From the NCBI GenBank assembly GCA_011523705.1, contig WTGC01000228.1, positions 18,645 through 82,644 of the forward strand: 64,000 bases of DNA, read 5' to 3'. Under the pieces are notes generated by a model, which was not told where the DNA came from, ran no database searches, and saw only the letters and a list, made by a program, of their open reading frames with translations. Numbering within the stretch: position 1 is the first letter of the stretch; every line of letters starts with the position of its first letter. Below, one piece after another: positions 26,085 to 34,994 of this stretch. Origin of the DNA: Chloroflexota bacterium. GTDB lineage: Bacteria > Chloroflexota > Anaerolineae > Aggregatilineales > Phototrophicaceae. Made by a program: the position numbers and the translations under genes.

Positions 26085-26471
26085 TCACTCAACGATGCGA
26101 TAGCACGCGTCCAGGCGCCATTCCACCAATTCAATCCCGTGCCGCTGCATGAATTCGCGCGAGGGCGCGCTGTGCTCCCAGGAAGCGCCGATGATCACCT
26201 TGGGGATTTGATAGCGCACGATCGCCCCGGCGCACATCAAACAGGGAAAGGCGGTGGTGTAGAGCACGGTGTCGGCATAGCTCTCCTGCAAGCCGGCCGC
26301 TTTGATCGCTTCCATTTCACCGTGGCTGAGCGGGTCGTTGTTCTGGATCATCATATTGCGTCCGCGCCCGATGACTTCCCCAGCCCTAACCAGCGCCGCG
26401 CCGAACGGACTGCCGCCTTCCGCTTTGGTAGCGTAGGCTTCTTCAATCGCTATCGCCATGAACTTGTCCAT
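26085..26471 (-). CDS. Nucleoside/cytosine deaminase family protein
   Basis: Zinc-dependent deaminase (128 aa) of the CDA fold. The zinc site is H50-G-E52 (LSHGEMEAI) and P76-C77-x-x-C80 (FPCLMCAGAI). The surrounding sequence, GGSPFGAALV, GRGRNMMIQNNDP and TVLYTTAFPCLMC, resembles fungal-type cytosine deaminase and guanine deaminases more than tRNA-specific TadA. It probably deaminates a free base for salvage. It converges with the AhpD-like gene. A perfect palindrome (26517-26530) lies 46 nt upstream of its start. Confidence 0.8.
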   Translation of the reverse strand: MDKFMAIAIEEAYATKAEGGSPFGAALVRAGEVIGRGRNMMIQNNDPLSHGEMEAIKAAGLQESYADTVLYTTAFPCLMCAGAIVRYQIPKVIIGASWEHSAPSREFMQRHGIELVEWRLDACYRIVE

Positions 26472-26516
26472 ATTGCCTCTCCCTCGCGCTTCCGCTTCCC
26501 GTGAATGGGAACATGA

Positions 26517-26530
26517 CTGGACGCGTCCAG
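26517..26530. promoter_or_regulatory. Perfect 14-bp palindrome upstream of the deaminase gene
   Basis: CTGGACGCGTCCAG is completely self-complementary and sits in the intergenic region between divergent deaminase and tetR genes. It differs from the TetR operator at 26609, so it could be a site for another regulator. Function unproven. Confidence 0.35.
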
Positions 26531-26597
26531 CCCCCCCTAGTCAGATGATACCGCTTTAAGTTCGCGATTTTAAGGCGCCTGCCGCGAATGAATTCTG

Positions 26598-26630
26598 TGC
26601 TATAATGACAATACTGACCAGTCAGTATTG
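26598..26630 (+). promoter_or_regulatory. Extended -10 promoter and TetR operator
   Basis: TG-C-TATAAT (26598-26606) is a perfect extended -10 element. Directly downstream is CAATACTGAC-CA-GTCAGTATTG (26609-26630), a 10-bp perfect inverted repeat with 2-nt centre covering the predicted start site. A bound TetR protein would block initiation of the tetR-men operon. Confidence 0.75.
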
Positions 26631-26639
26631 TGAGTTTTC

Positions 26640-27227
26640 ATGGCAGAACCAAGCACAGACTTCCGCTCCACCCGCGATCGCATCCTCGACGCGGCGATGA
26701 ACATTTTCAGCGCCAAAGGCTTTCACGATACCAAGCTGGATGAAATCGTCGCCGAGGCGAGCATCAGCAAGGGCTCCATCTATTTTCATTTCCCCAACAA
26801 GGAGAAGCTCTTCATCGCCCTGGTGGATCAATTCGCCGATGTCATTGAACGCCGCGCCCGTGAAGCGATTGGACAAGAAGCGCAAGGCATGGTCCGCGTC
26901 CGCGCCGCGCTTGCAGCAGTGCTAGAGACTTTCGGCAAGTACCGACTTCCGGCCAAGCTGCTCTTGGTGCAAGCCGTCGGTTTGGGCACGGTCTTTGAGC
27001 GCAAGCGCATGGAAGTCACCGACCGATTTGCGCTTCTGATTCAGACATATCTTGATGAAGCAGTCGCCGATGGGTCAATTGCGCCGGTGAACACGCATAT
27101 CGTTTCGCACGCTTGGATGGGCGCCATCTACAGCGTCGTGATTCAGTGGGTCTATACCGGGGAACCGAGTCAAGACGAGATCATGGAAGCATTGCTGCCG
27201 CTGCTGCTGAAGAGCGTCGGCTATTAG
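26640..27227 (+). CDS. TetR family regulator heading the menaquinone operon
   Basis: Transcriptional repressor (195 aa). The N-terminal TetR helix-turn-helix reads RILDAAMNIFSAKGFHDTKLDEIVAEASISKGSIYFHFPNKEKLF in outline, and the C-terminal ligand domain is helical. It starts 10 nt after a 22-nt inverted repeat overlapping its promoter, so autorepression is likely. menF begins 9 nt after its stop, which makes this regulator part of the men transcript. A TetR gene at the head of a quinone biosynthesis operon suggests control by a quinone, acyl-CoA or redox-related ligand; the ligand is not known. Confidence 0.88.
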   Translation: MAEPSTDFRSTRDRILDAAMNIFSAKGFHDTKLDEIVAEASISKGSIYFHFPNKEKLFIALVDQFADVIERRAREAIGQEAQGMVRVRAALAAVLETFGKYRLPAKLLLVQAVGLGTVFERKRMEVTDRFALLIQTYLDEAVADGSIAPVNTHIVSHAWMGAIYSVVIQWVYTGEPSQDEIMEALLPLLLKSVGY

Positions 27228-27236
27228 GATTGAGAA

Positions 27237-28610
27237 ATGGATTCCAGCGCCACTCTGGATGTGGCGATCAATCGGCGCTACGGCCGCTTGCTCAGTTGCA
27301 GCGCTCCCTGCGCTGGCATCAGTTTCGCCGGATTTCTGGCGGCGGCTGCGGGCGGCGCGCGCTTCTACTGGGAAGAGCCGAATGGCGCTTTCGCCTTCGC
27401 TGGCGCCGGTACGGCTGTCGAATTGATGGCATGGGGACCCGAGCGTTTCAAACGGATCGCCGTGGACGCGCGAGAGCTATTCGAGGGCGCGCGCCATGAA
27501 GGCGACGACAATCCACTTAGCGGTCCCCGCCTGCTCGGCGGCTTTGCTTTCCGCAACGATTTCACGCCCGATAACACTTGGTCGATATACAGTCCCGCCT
27601 TCTTCGTGCTCCCACATTATCAGCTGGTGAGGGACCGGGACATGATGTGGCTGACGATCAATGCGCAGATTCCGCCGGAGGAATCGCCAGAGTCGCTGAT
27701 ACCAGATCTAACAGCCGCGCTCGAACAAAAGATCGCGCAGCTGAAGGCGGCGCAAGCATCCATGGACGCGGATGAGCAGAGCGCGCTCATAGGCGTCGAC
27801 TATCCAATGCGTTATCCGACTTGGGAAAGCATCATTAGCGACGCGACCGAGCGCATTCGCGCTGGCGCCCTGCGAAAAGTGGTCTTGGCGCGCGCCGCCG
27901 AATTGCGTTTCGAGTCGCCGGTAAAACTGCTGCCGATCTTGTGTCACTTGGCGGCGCAGTATGCCGACTGCTATCGCTTCCTCTTCGAGCCGCGTCCGCG
28001 TTACGCCTTTTATGGCGCCTCGCCCGAGCTGCTTGCCTCGACGCGTGGTCGCGCGCTCGAGACAATGGCACTGGCCGGCAGCGCCGCGCGCGGCGATAAC
28101 GATGAGGCCGATCGGCGCCTGGGCGATATGCTGCTCGGCAATGCCAAGGAGCGTACTGAGCATGAGATCGTGGTCGAAAAAATGCGCGACCGCCTCGCGC
28201 CGATGACAGAATCGCTGGAAATCAGCCCAACGGCGCTCTTGAAATTGAGCAATATACAGCATATCAACACACCGATCCGCGGGACGCTCAAGCGGAAGAA
28301 CGGCATACTGCCGCCGGTTGAGGCATTGCATCCGACGCCCGCTTTGGGCGGCGATCCGCGGCCCGATGCCTTGCGACTGATCCGTGAGCTGGAGCCGATT
28401 CCGCGCGGCTGGTATGGGGCGCCGGTCGGCTGGATTGATTCGAGTCTCGATGGACAGTTCGCTGTCGCCATTCGTTCCGCCGTTGCCCAGGAGTCGCGCG
28501 CCTGGATTTACGCCGGCGCCGGCATTGTGGCAGAGAGCACGCCTGATCTTGAGTGGGCGGAGACCGAACTCAAATTCCGCCCCATGCTTGATGCGCATGG
28601 AGTGATTTGA
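27237..28610 (+). CDS. menF: Isochorismate synthase
   Basis: First committed enzyme of menaquinone synthesis: chorismate to isochorismate (457 aa, chorismate-binding family). Conserved blocks: ALRKVVLARAAEL (catalytic lysine region), FYGASPELL, ETMALAGSAARG, LLGNAKERTEHEIVV (glutamates of the Mg and acid site), HPTPALGGDPRPDALRLI, and RGWYGAPVGWID. The weak N-terminal region is normal for the family. It follows tetR by 9 nt. The stop codon TGA (28608-28610) lies inside the left inverted repeat of the GxxExxY cassette. Confidence 0.93.
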   Translation: MDSSATLDVAINRRYGRLLSCSAPCAGISFAGFLAAAAGGARFYWEEPNGAFAFAGAGTAVELMAWGPERFKRIAVDARELFEGARHEGDDNPLSGPRLLGGFAFRNDFTPDNTWSIYSPAFFVLPHYQLVRDRDMMWLTINAQIPPEESPESLIPDLTAALEQKIAQLKAAQASMDADEQSALIGVDYPMRYPTWESIISDATERIRAGALRKVVLARAAELRFESPVKLLPILCHLAAQYADCYRFLFEPRPRYAFYGASPELLASTRGRALETMALAGSAARGDNDEADRRLGDMLLGNAKERTEHEIVVEKMRDRLAPMTESLEISPTALLKLSNIQHINTPIRGTLKRKNGILPPVEALHPTPALGGDPRPDALRLIRELEPIPRGWYGAPVGWIDSSLDGQFAVAIRSAVAQESRAWIYAGAGIVAESTPDLEWAETELKFRPMLDAHGVI

Positions 28611-29083
28611 CCACCGAGTACACCGAGGAAAGCTCTGCTGATCGGATTGAAAAAGAGGGATTGCATGTATAGGCACGACGATCTGACACATGAAATAATC
28701 GGCGCGGCGATGGACGTTCATAGTGAGATGGGAGCAGGGCTAATCGAGCAAATCTACGAAAACGCGATGTGTGTCGAACTTACTAAGCGCGGAATACGAT
28801 ATCAGAAACAGGTGCGTGTGCCTGTGCAATACAAGGGCGTAGCGGTCGGCGACTTGTACGCTGATCTCGTAGTCGAAGGCCGGGTGATTGTGGAGTTAAA
28901 ATCGGTCCGCGAATTGGCTCCTATCCATCAAGCGCAACTGACTACTTATCTGAAACTGTCAGGAATCAAGACTGGCCTGCTCATCAACTTCAACGTTGTA
29001 TCTCTGAAAAAGGGCGAACGACGCTTCAGCGTATAACAGATTCTCGACGTCCTCGGTGACCTCGGTGTACTCGGTGGTGAAAT
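28605..29083. mobile_element. Inverted-repeat-bounded cassette carrying a GxxExxY gene
   Basis: Left end 28605-28628 and right end 29060-29083 are 24-nt inverted repeats with one mismatch; the inner 19 nt (ACCACCGAG-TACACCGAGG) are perfect. They enclose only the GxxExxY gene. The ends consist of 9-mer units of CTCGGTGNN, with three units on the right (29052-29078). Removing the cassette would leave menF and menD about 12-16 nt apart, as expected in this operon. No transposase is present, and target-site duplication cannot be assigned. The interpretation as a mobile cassette is an inference. Confidence 0.6.
28665..29036 (+). CDS. GxxExxY family protein, PD-(D/E)XK nuclease-like
   Basis: Small protein (123 aa) of the GxxExxY family, whose function is not established. 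The signature is G25-LI-E28-QI-Y31 in MGAGLIEQIYENAM. A restriction-endonuclease-like core follows: D67 in DLYADLVVEG, then E77-L-K79 in VIVELKSV, and a helix with HQAQLTTYLKLSG. This matches the D...ExK active site of PD-(D/E)XK nucleases. The ATG at 28665 has GAGGG six bases upstream; a TTG at 28647 would add six residues. It interrupts the men operon between menF and menD and is bounded by inverted repeats. Confidence 0.85.
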   Translation: MYRHDDLTHEIIGAAMDVHSEMGAGLIEQIYENAMCVELTKRGIRYQKQVRVPVQYKGVAVGDLYADLVVEGRVIVELKSVRELAPIHQAQLTTYLKLSGIKTGLLINFNVVSLKKGERRFSV

Positions 29084-29094
29084 ACAAGACTACC

Positions 29095-30834
29095 ATGCCC
29101 AATCCAAACACACTTTACGCCAATACATTCGTTGACGCCCTGATTGCGTGCGGCTTGAGACGCGTTTGCCTGGCGCCTGGCTCGCGGCATACGCCACTCG
29201 TGCTCGCGCTGGCGCGGCATCGTCAGGATATCGAGATTTACTCCCATCTGGACGAACGCAGCGCCGCTTTTTTCGCCTTGGGGCTGGCGATTGGTTCATG
29301 CGAGCCGGCCGCAGTGGTCTGCACCTCCGGCTCGGCGGCGGCCAACTTCTTCCCGGCGATTGTGGAGGCGCATCAATCGCGCGTCCCCCTCATCGTGCTA
29401 ACGGCTGACCGCCCCCCTGAATTGCGAGCCAGCGGCGCCAACCAGACCATCGACCAAATCAAGCTCTACGGCGATTACGCTGACTGGTTCTATGATGCGC
29501 CGCTGCCGGAAGCGGACCCGCCCCCGGTTGCGTTGCGGAATTTAAGGTCGCTGGCGGCGCGCGCTTATGATATCGCGGCATCGCAGCTTGGCGTCGTACA
29601 TATCAACTTTCCCTTCCGCAAGCCGTTTGAACCGACTTCCGATGACATGTTGGAAATCGACCGCAGCGCGCCCGCCCGGTTCAGCGCGCTATCGTCTGGC
29701 GGAAGCGCTGAATTGGCGGCGCTGCTAACTGATGACCTGCTGAGCCGCAGAGGTTTGATCTATTGCGGTCACGGCACTTGCCGCAGCGATGCCGAATGGA
29801 GAGCGCTGACGCCGTGGATATCGCGCCTGTCGCTTTCGACCGGCTATCCCGTCTTGGCCGAATCCACCGCTAACCTGCTTGGATTCGGATACCCGTTTAA
29901 CAGTGCCACCCTTGGTTTCATGGCAGCACCCGTTGTCGACTTCTCACAAGCCGAGGTAGTCATCCGCTTTGGCGCGCCGCCGCTGAGCAAGCCGATGCAA
30001 GACTTCCTTGCGGATCGTGAGTTGGCATACCATATCTACTGCAGCCGCACAGGCGAATGGGCGGACGATACGCATGGTATCACACACCATTTGACCATTG
30101 ATCCCAACTCCGTTTCGCAGTTTGATTGGAACGACATTCCACCGGTGCAATTCCAGGACTGGCGCAGCCACATGTGGAAGATATGGCAAATCTCCCGCAA
30201 GGCAATGGCTGAGGAAATCGCAAAGGGCGACTACTTCGATGGCGCCGTACTATTTGATGCAATCGATCTCATGCCACTGGACAGCGCAATATTCGCTGGC
30301 AACAGTTTACCGGTGCGGCATCTGGAGCAGTTTGGCTTGCCGGGCGCGAAGCCCCCATTCGCCTATGCCAACCGAGGCGCCTCGGGCATCGACGGCAATG
30401 TCTCGACCGCATTGGGCATCGGCGCGGCGCGCAAAGGCAAACCGCTGGTGGCCGTCCTGGGCGATATCACCCTCTATCACGATATGAATGGCTTGCTGGC
30501 GATCAAGCGCTGCGGCGTCCCGCTGACGATTGTGCTGCTCAACAACGAGGGCGGGGGCATCTTCCACCGCCTGCCGATACGGGAGTTTGAACCGGCGTTC
30601 AGCGATTATTTCTTCGCTGCGCATGGACTGGACTTCGCCCAGGTTGCCGCGCTCTACGATCTGAATTACATTCGCGCGGATGATCGCGCTTCGTTTCGGC
30701 GTGCCTTCAGCGAGTCGGTCGGCGGAACAACCTCGACCTTGATTGAAGTGCGCACCGATGCCGCCGCTGATCTCAAGCGCCGGAACGATATCATGGCGGC
30801 CGTGCATGAGAATCTGAAATCGCTACTGTCGTAG
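29095..30834 (+). CDS. menD: 2-succinyl-5-enolpyruvyl-6-hydroxy-3-cyclohexene-1-carboxylate synthase
   Basis: Thiamine-diphosphate enzyme (579 aa) joining isochorismate and 2-oxoglutarate to SEPHCHC in menaquinone synthesis. N-terminal block: [17 protein letters not shown] and [14 protein letters not shown] with the ThDP-activating glutamate. The C-terminal ThDP/Mg motif begins [19 protein letters not shown] and ends with [12 protein letters not shown]. The start at 29095 is set by family alignment; the frame upstream runs into the cassette's right inverted repeat, and there is no strong Shine-Dalgarno, so the cassette insertion may have changed the original translation signal. The stop overlaps a palindrome. 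Confidence 0.93.
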   Translation: MPNPNTLYANTFVDALIACGLRRVCLAPGSRHTPLVLALARHRQDIEIYSHLDERSAAFFALGLAIGSCEPAAVVCTSGSAAANFFPAIVEAHQSRVPLIVLTADRPPELRASGANQTIDQIKLYGDYADWFYDAPLPEADPPPVALRNLRSLAARAYDIAASQLGVVHINFPFRKPFEPTSDDMLEIDRSAPARFSALSSGGSAELAALLTDDLLSRRGLIYCGHGTCRSDAEWRALTPWISRLSLSTGYPVLAESTANLLGFGYPFNSATLGFMAAPVVDFSQAEVVIRFGAPPLSKPMQDFLADRELAYHIYCSRTGEWADDTHGITHHLTIDPNSVSQFDWNDIPPVQFQDWRSHMWKIWQISRKAMAEEIAKGDYFDGAVLFDAIDLMPLDSAIFAGNSLPVRHLEQFGLPGAKPPFAYANRGASGIDGNVSTALGIGAARKGKPLVAVLGDITLYHDMNGLLAIKRCGVPLTIVLLNNEGGGIFHRLPIREFEPAFSDYFFAAHGLDFAQVAALYDLNYIRADDRASFRRAFSESVGGTTSTLIEVRTDAAADLKRRNDIMAAVHENLKSLLS

Positions 30835-30855
30835 GGGCGACTCTGTGTGTCGCCC
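30831..30855. repeat. Intergenic palindrome after menD
   Basis: GGGCGAC (30835-30841) / GTCGCCC (30849-30855), loop TCTGTGT, preceded by GTAG. It is nearly identical to the flanks of the terminator at 3761-3803 after removal of that copy's 22-nt loop module. Confidence 0.6.
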
Positions 30856-30920
30856 GCAAGTGGCGCAATGAATGCCAATTCGCACGACGGCTAAGAACGA
30901 CTGACAAGAGGAGACCACCA

Positions 30921-31808
30921 ATGGTAACGAGCAAAAAAGAGGGTGCGAGGATCACAAGCCGGGACTTGATGCGGCTGGCCGATTGGCGCGAGGTGAAGGC
31001 TTACGACGACATCACCTATCACAAGGCGGATGGGATCGCGCGCATCGCCTTCGACCGCCCGGATATCCGCAATGCCTTCCGTCCCCAGACGATTGACGAA
31101 ATGACCGAGGCGCTGCTCCATGCCTGGCACGATGGCGAGGTCGGCGTCTTGTGGATCACAGCCAATGGTCCCAGCAGCAAAGATGGCGTCTGGTCATTCT
31201 GCGCTGGCGGCGATCAGAAGGTGCGCGGGCATTCCGGTTATGTCGGCGATGATGGCGTGCCCCGCTTGAATGTCTTGCAGCTGCAACGCTACATCCGCAA
31301 CATTCCCAAGCCGGTGATCGCCGTTGTGCCCGGTTACGCAATCGGCGGCGGTCACGTGCTGCACGTTTGCTGTGACCTGACCATTTCCAGCGATAACGCC
31401 ATCTACGGCCAGACCGGTCCCATCGTCGGCAGTTTTGACGCTGGCTTCGGCTCGTCGTTTTTGGCCGCGCATATCGGGCAGAAAAAGGCGCGCGAAATCT
31501 GGTTTCTCTGCCGTCAATACAGCGCGGCTGAGGCTGAGGCGATGGGCATGGTGAACACGGTTGTGCCCCTGGCTGAATTGGAGAAAGAGGCGTTGCAGTG
31601 GTCGCGCGAAATCCTGAGCAAGAGCCCGATCGCGCTGCGTTTCATCAAAGCCGGCTTGAACGCCGAATTGGATGGGCAGACTGGCGTGCAAGTGCTGGCG
31701 GGCGACGCCACCATGCTCTTCTATATGACCGAAGAAGGTAGCGAAGGCAAGAATGCCTTCCTTGAAGGGCGCCCGCCGGACTTCAGCAAATTCCCGCGCC
31801 GGTCCTGA
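30921..31808 (+). CDS. menB: 1,4-dihydroxy-2-naphthoyl-CoA synthase
   Basis: Crotonase-fold enzyme (295 aa) that closes the second ring of the naphthoquinone from o-succinylbenzoyl-CoA. Typical features: [18 protein letters not shown], oxyanion-hole segment [40 protein letters not shown], the MenB-specific [18 protein letters not shown], and the C-terminal [21 protein letters not shown] that reaches the neighbouring subunit. AGAGGAG precedes the ATG at good spacing. It belongs to the menF-D-B-E-H operon. Confidence 0.95.
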   Translation: MVTSKKEGARITSRDLMRLADWREVKAYDDITYHKADGIARIAFDRPDIRNAFRPQTIDEMTEALLHAWHDGEVGVLWITANGPSSKDGVWSFCAGGDQKVRGHSGYVGDDGVPRLNVLQLQRYIRNIPKPVIAVVPGYAIGGGHVLHVCCDLTISSDNAIYGQTGPIVGSFDAGFGSSFLAAHIGQKKAREIWFLCRQYSAAEAEAMGMVNTVVPLAELEKEALQWSREILSKSPIALRFIKAGLNAELDGQTGVQVLAGDATMLFYMTEEGSEGKNAFLEGRPPDFSKFPRRS

Positions 31809-31846
31809 GCGAGTCTTGAAATTGGCATAGCGAGGGAAGGATCAGC

Positions 31847-33325
31847 GTGAGCGACTTCCAGCGTCCCCTGAATCCCGATCCAAACAAGGTCTTCTTCGCG
31901 GTCGAACACAGCGGCTGGACCTTCGCCGATGTCAATCGTTATGTGGCGCTCACCTGTGAGACGATTCTGAGCCACGCCGCGCTCGAGCCCGAGGACAGAG
32001 TTGCAATTCTGATGCGGAGGCCCGTGCCCTTTGCGCTGACGATGCTGGCGCTAATGCGGATGCGCGTCGTATCCGTGCCGCTGAACACGCGGCTTACCGC
32101 TGGCGAGCTCGCCTGGCAGGTGAAGAATGCCGATTGCCGCCTGGTGATTTGGGAAAGTGAAACGCAGGCGCTGACCAGCGCGATAGACGCGCGAGTTTTT
32201 GAGTTGCCAACGATAACTGTGCATGATCGCCGTACCAGGTTTGACGACTGGGGCACAATGCGCTTCAATGATGATTTCGCCATCATCCATACATCGGGCA
32301 CGACCGGCAAACCTAAAGCGGCAACGCTGACGGCCGGCAACATTTGGCACAGCGCATTGGGCGCGGCCCTAATGCTAGCAACGCAGCCGAATGAGCGCTG
32401 GCTTTGCGTCTTGCCGCTCTATCACGTCGGCGGTTTGAGCATCATCCTGCGCTCCCTGATACACCACACCGCGATCGAGTTTGGTCCGACAGCGCCATTC
32501 AATGTGCAGGAGACCAATCGCGTCCTCAGCGCGAATCCGATCACGCTGGTCTCGCTGGTGCCGACCATGCTGCAGCGCCTGCTCGATGCCAAGACGAGAA
32601 CCTGGAATCCACAGTTGCGCCTGATCTTGCTCGGCGGCGAAGCGCCATCAACCGAACTGCTCACCCGGTGCCAAGCCGAAAATCTACCTGTCGCGACATG
32701 TTACGGGCTTACGGAAACAGCCTCCCAAGTCGCGACCGCCTTGCCTGACTTGGTGTATCAGAAACCCGGTACGGTGGGCAAAGCGAAAATGACCGCTCAA
32801 TTGCGCATCATTGACGAGCAGGGCAGTGACGCCGCGCCCAAGGTTCCCGGCGAAGTCCTGGTCAGAGGCGGCAGCGTCATGCGCGGCTACTACAATGACC
32901 CGGCCGCTACGGCGCAAGCGCTGCGCGATGACTGGCTGCATACCGGCGACATCGGCTATTTGGACGAAGACGGCGATTTGTTCATCCTGCAGCGGCGCGA
33001 GGACCTCATCGTCAGCGGCGGCGAGAATATTTACCCGGCCGAGGTGGAGCGGGTTCTGCGCTCGCATCCGCTGGTGGCGGAGGCGGTCGTATTCGGCAGG
33101 CCCGATGCGCAGTGGGGCCAGCGTGTGGTAGCGCTGGTTCAATCTGTCGGCGGCGCTTCAATATCGCATGACAGTATCGGCCGATTCCTGCGCGAGCGCT
33201 TGGCCGGTTACAAAATCCCGCGAAAGATCGTCTTCGTCGATAGCGTGCCGCTTACCGCATCGGGCAAGATTCAGCGCCGTGAAGCGCGGCGGATCTTTGA
33301 TGACGCCATTTCACGCCGCACGTAG
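31847..33325 (+). CDS. menE: o-Succinylbenzoate-CoA ligase
   Basis: ANL-superfamily ligase (492 aa) activating o-succinylbenzoate with ATP and CoA. The P-loop is IIHTSGTTGKPKAA. Further motifs are LPLYHVGGLSI, CYGLTETASQV, DWLHTGDIGYLDEDGDLF, RREDLIVSGGENIYPAEVE, and the catalytic lysine region PLTASGKIQRRE near the end. GTG start at 31847 with GGAAGG upstream. It overlaps menH by 26 nt. It lies directly after menB, which uses its product. Confidence 0.92.
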   Translation: MSDFQRPLNPDPNKVFFAVEHSGWTFADVNRYVALTCETILSHAALEPEDRVAILMRRPVPFALTMLALMRMRVVSVPLNTRLTAGELAWQVKNADCRLVIWESETQALTSAIDARVFELPTITVHDRRTRFDDWGTMRFNDDFAIIHTSGTTGKPKAATLTAGNIWHSALGAALMLATQPNERWLCVLPLYHVGGLSIILRSLIHHTAIEFGPTAPFNVQETNRVLSANPITLVSLVPTMLQRLLDAKTRTWNPQLRLILLGGEAPSTELLTRCQAENLPVATCYGLTETASQVATALPDLVYQKPGTVGKAKMTAQLRIIDEQGSDAAPKVPGEVLVRGGSVMRGYYNDPAATAQALRDDWLHTGDIGYLDEDGDLFILQRREDLIVSGGENIYPAEVERVLRSHPLVAEAVVFGRPDAQWGQRVVALVQSVGGASISHDSIGRFLRERLAGYKIPRKIVFVDSVPLTASGKIQRREARRIFDDAISRRT

Positions 33326-34109
33326 CGGGCATCGCTACCACGTTGAGATAGGCGGCGCCGGCGATCCGCTGGTGCTGTTGCATGGGTTCAGTGGCGCCGC
33401 CGCGAGCTGGCGCGCGGTTTCTAAGCGCCTCGCCGATTGCTGTCAGTGCTTCGCCATTGATCTGCTTGGCCATGGCCGGAGCGATGCGCCAGCCGACGCG
33501 GCGCGCTACCGGATGAAGTCTGTCGCTGCTGACATCGTTGATTTGCTCGACGAGCTAAAGTTGACGAAGCCGAATCTGCTCGGCTATTCGATGGGCGGGC
33601 GGCTGGCGCTTTACCTGGCGCTGGAATTTTCGGAGCGATTTGGCGCCTTGATCCTGGAGAGCGCTTCGCCCGGCTTGGCTGATGACGGCGCGCGGGCGGA
33701 AAGGCGCCGCCGGGACCTTCGCCTGGCTGAGATGATTGAGAAAGATGGAATCGCATCTTTTGTCGCAGCTTGGGAAAGCTTGCCGCTCTGGACGTCTCAA
33801 TCGGCGGTTCAAATCGGCGCGCAGCGATCTCAGCGAATGTCCAATAGCGCCCTGGGGCTGGCGAACAGCTTGCGCGGGATGGGTACGGGCGCCCAGCCCA
33901 ATCTGTGGGAGAAGCTGCCCAATCTGACAGCGCCGACTTGTCTCATCGTCGGCGAGCGCGATGAGAAGTTTCGACGAACGAATCAACTTATGGCTGCAGC
34001 CATGCCTCTGGCCAGCCTCTCAATCATCACCGCAGCCGGTCACAATACGCACTTGGAAAATCCCGACGCCTTCTGTCGTACACTACTGTCCTTCATACAG
34101 CGCCTCTAG
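33300..34109 (+). CDS. menH: Alpha/beta hydrolase, probable SHCHC synthase
   Basis: Alpha/beta-hydrolase (269 aa). Motifs: LVLLHGFSGAAASW (oxyanion-hole HGF), IDLLGHGRSDAP, nucleophile elbow LGYSMGGRLAL (Ser), the acid in VGERDEKF, and His in AGHNTHLENPDAF. This pattern matches MenH, which eliminates pyruvate from SEPHCHC. The ATG at 33300 lies inside the end of menE (26-nt overlap). The 3' end overlaps the convergent kinase gene by 27 nt. menC and menA are not in the window. Confidence 0.85.
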   Translation: MTPFHAARSGHRYHVEIGGAGDPLVLLHGFSGAAASWRAVSKRLADCCQCFAIDLLGHGRSDAPADAARYRMKSVAADIVDLLDELKLTKPNLLGYSMGGRLALYLALEFSERFGALILESASPGLADDGARAERRRRDLRLAEMIEKDGIASFVAAWESLPLWTSQSAVQIGAQRSQRMSNSALGLANSLRGMGTGAQPNLWEKLPNLTAPTCLIVGERDEKFRRTNQLMAAAMPLASLSIITAAGHNTHLENPDAFCRTLLSFIQRL

Positions 34110-34994
34110 TCTACAAATCGCAGTGCTGACAAAGGCATCGTATTGCGACTTCATCCGCGGGAATTGGTTTGGCTCGGGCACAAATGACGCAAAGTGCGAC
34201 AGGCGGGACGCGCCCCACAAATCCCAGAAGGGCAAGGCATCTGCATTCAGCTTTCGATTCAACTGCAAGTAGCGCGCAGTATATGCGTTCATCGCGTCAA
34301 AGCCGAGCGCCCAGAGGATTTCCAGCCGGCTCTTACCCAAATCCGCCAGCGGATCGCCCAGCATGGCGTCTTCCCAATCGAAGATGGCTGCGAGGGCGCC
34401 GTCACCCCAAAGCAGGTTGCCGGGCCAGAAATCGCCATGAAGCAGAACTTGCCCATTGAACTCAACCCGGGGCAATGCTCGCCGCATCGCCGCTTGAATC
34501 TGGCGCTGCCCGGGCGAGCGCGCATCCTGCTGCTCAGCGATTGCATTCGTGAAGTCTGGGAGAAATGAAAGATCGAACTTGCCCAGGTCGGTCGCATGTA
34601 TGCTTCGAAGAATGTCAGCGAGCGCGTGGCAGTGCGCGAGAATTGGCTTGTCGCCGAAGTCGCTTGAACCCTCCGCAAACGACGTAATCAGGAAGGGCGG
34701 CTGATGCGTCTCATTCAAATGCAAGGCATCCGGGACAGGCAGTCCGGCTTCCTTCAAGATCTCCAGCAAGTGGAATTCGTCCCGCGCGATCTGCGGATTC
34801 CGCTCTCGGTCGCGCTGACTGTGCGTCAGCAAGATCAGACGCCTTTGTGCCGCCGCGCCTGTTGACACCAGGAGCGCGCAGGCGCGGCCCCCCAACGGCT
34901 GCGTCTTTTGCAGGCGCCAACTCGGATCAATCTTGCGGATTGCCTGCTCGATATCTTGCTCTGGCACGGTCATGCTTTTGGCATTGCCCGCCAT
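34083..34994 (-). CDS. Aminoglycoside phosphotransferase/choline kinase-like protein
   Basis: Small-molecule kinase of the APH fold (303 aa). The catalytic loop VLLHGDFWPGNLLW contains the Brenner motif HGD-(F)-x-x-x-N, and the metal-binding DWEDAMLGDPLADL follows. The N-lobe has the nucleotide-binding region with RDEFHLLEILKEAGLPVP. The substrate cannot be read; family members phosphorylate aminoglycosides, choline, homoserine or fructosamines. An internal ATG at 34973 is an alternative start. It is convergent with menH with overlapping 3' ends, so it is not part of the men operon. Confidence 0.78.
   Translation of the reverse strand: MAGNAKSMTVPEQDIEQAIRKIDPSWRLQKTQPLGGRACALLVSTGAAAQRRLILLTHSQRDRERNPQIARDEFHLLEILKEAGLPVPDALHLNETHQPPFLITSFAEGSSDFGDKPILAHCHALADILRSIHATDLGKFDLSFLPDFTNAIAEQQDARSPGQRQIQAAMRRALPRVEFNGQVLLHGDFWPGNLLWGDGALAAIFDWEDAMLGDPLADLGKSRLEILWALGFDAMNAYTARYLQLNRKLNADALPFWDLWGASRLSHFASFVPEPNQFPRMKSQYDAFVSTAICRLEALYEGQ

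Noticed and set aside
14982..29078. CRISPR array made of the 9-mer or 22-nt repeats
   Set aside because: Copies are scattered singly or as short head-to-tail 9-mers with no regular spacers and no cas genes.
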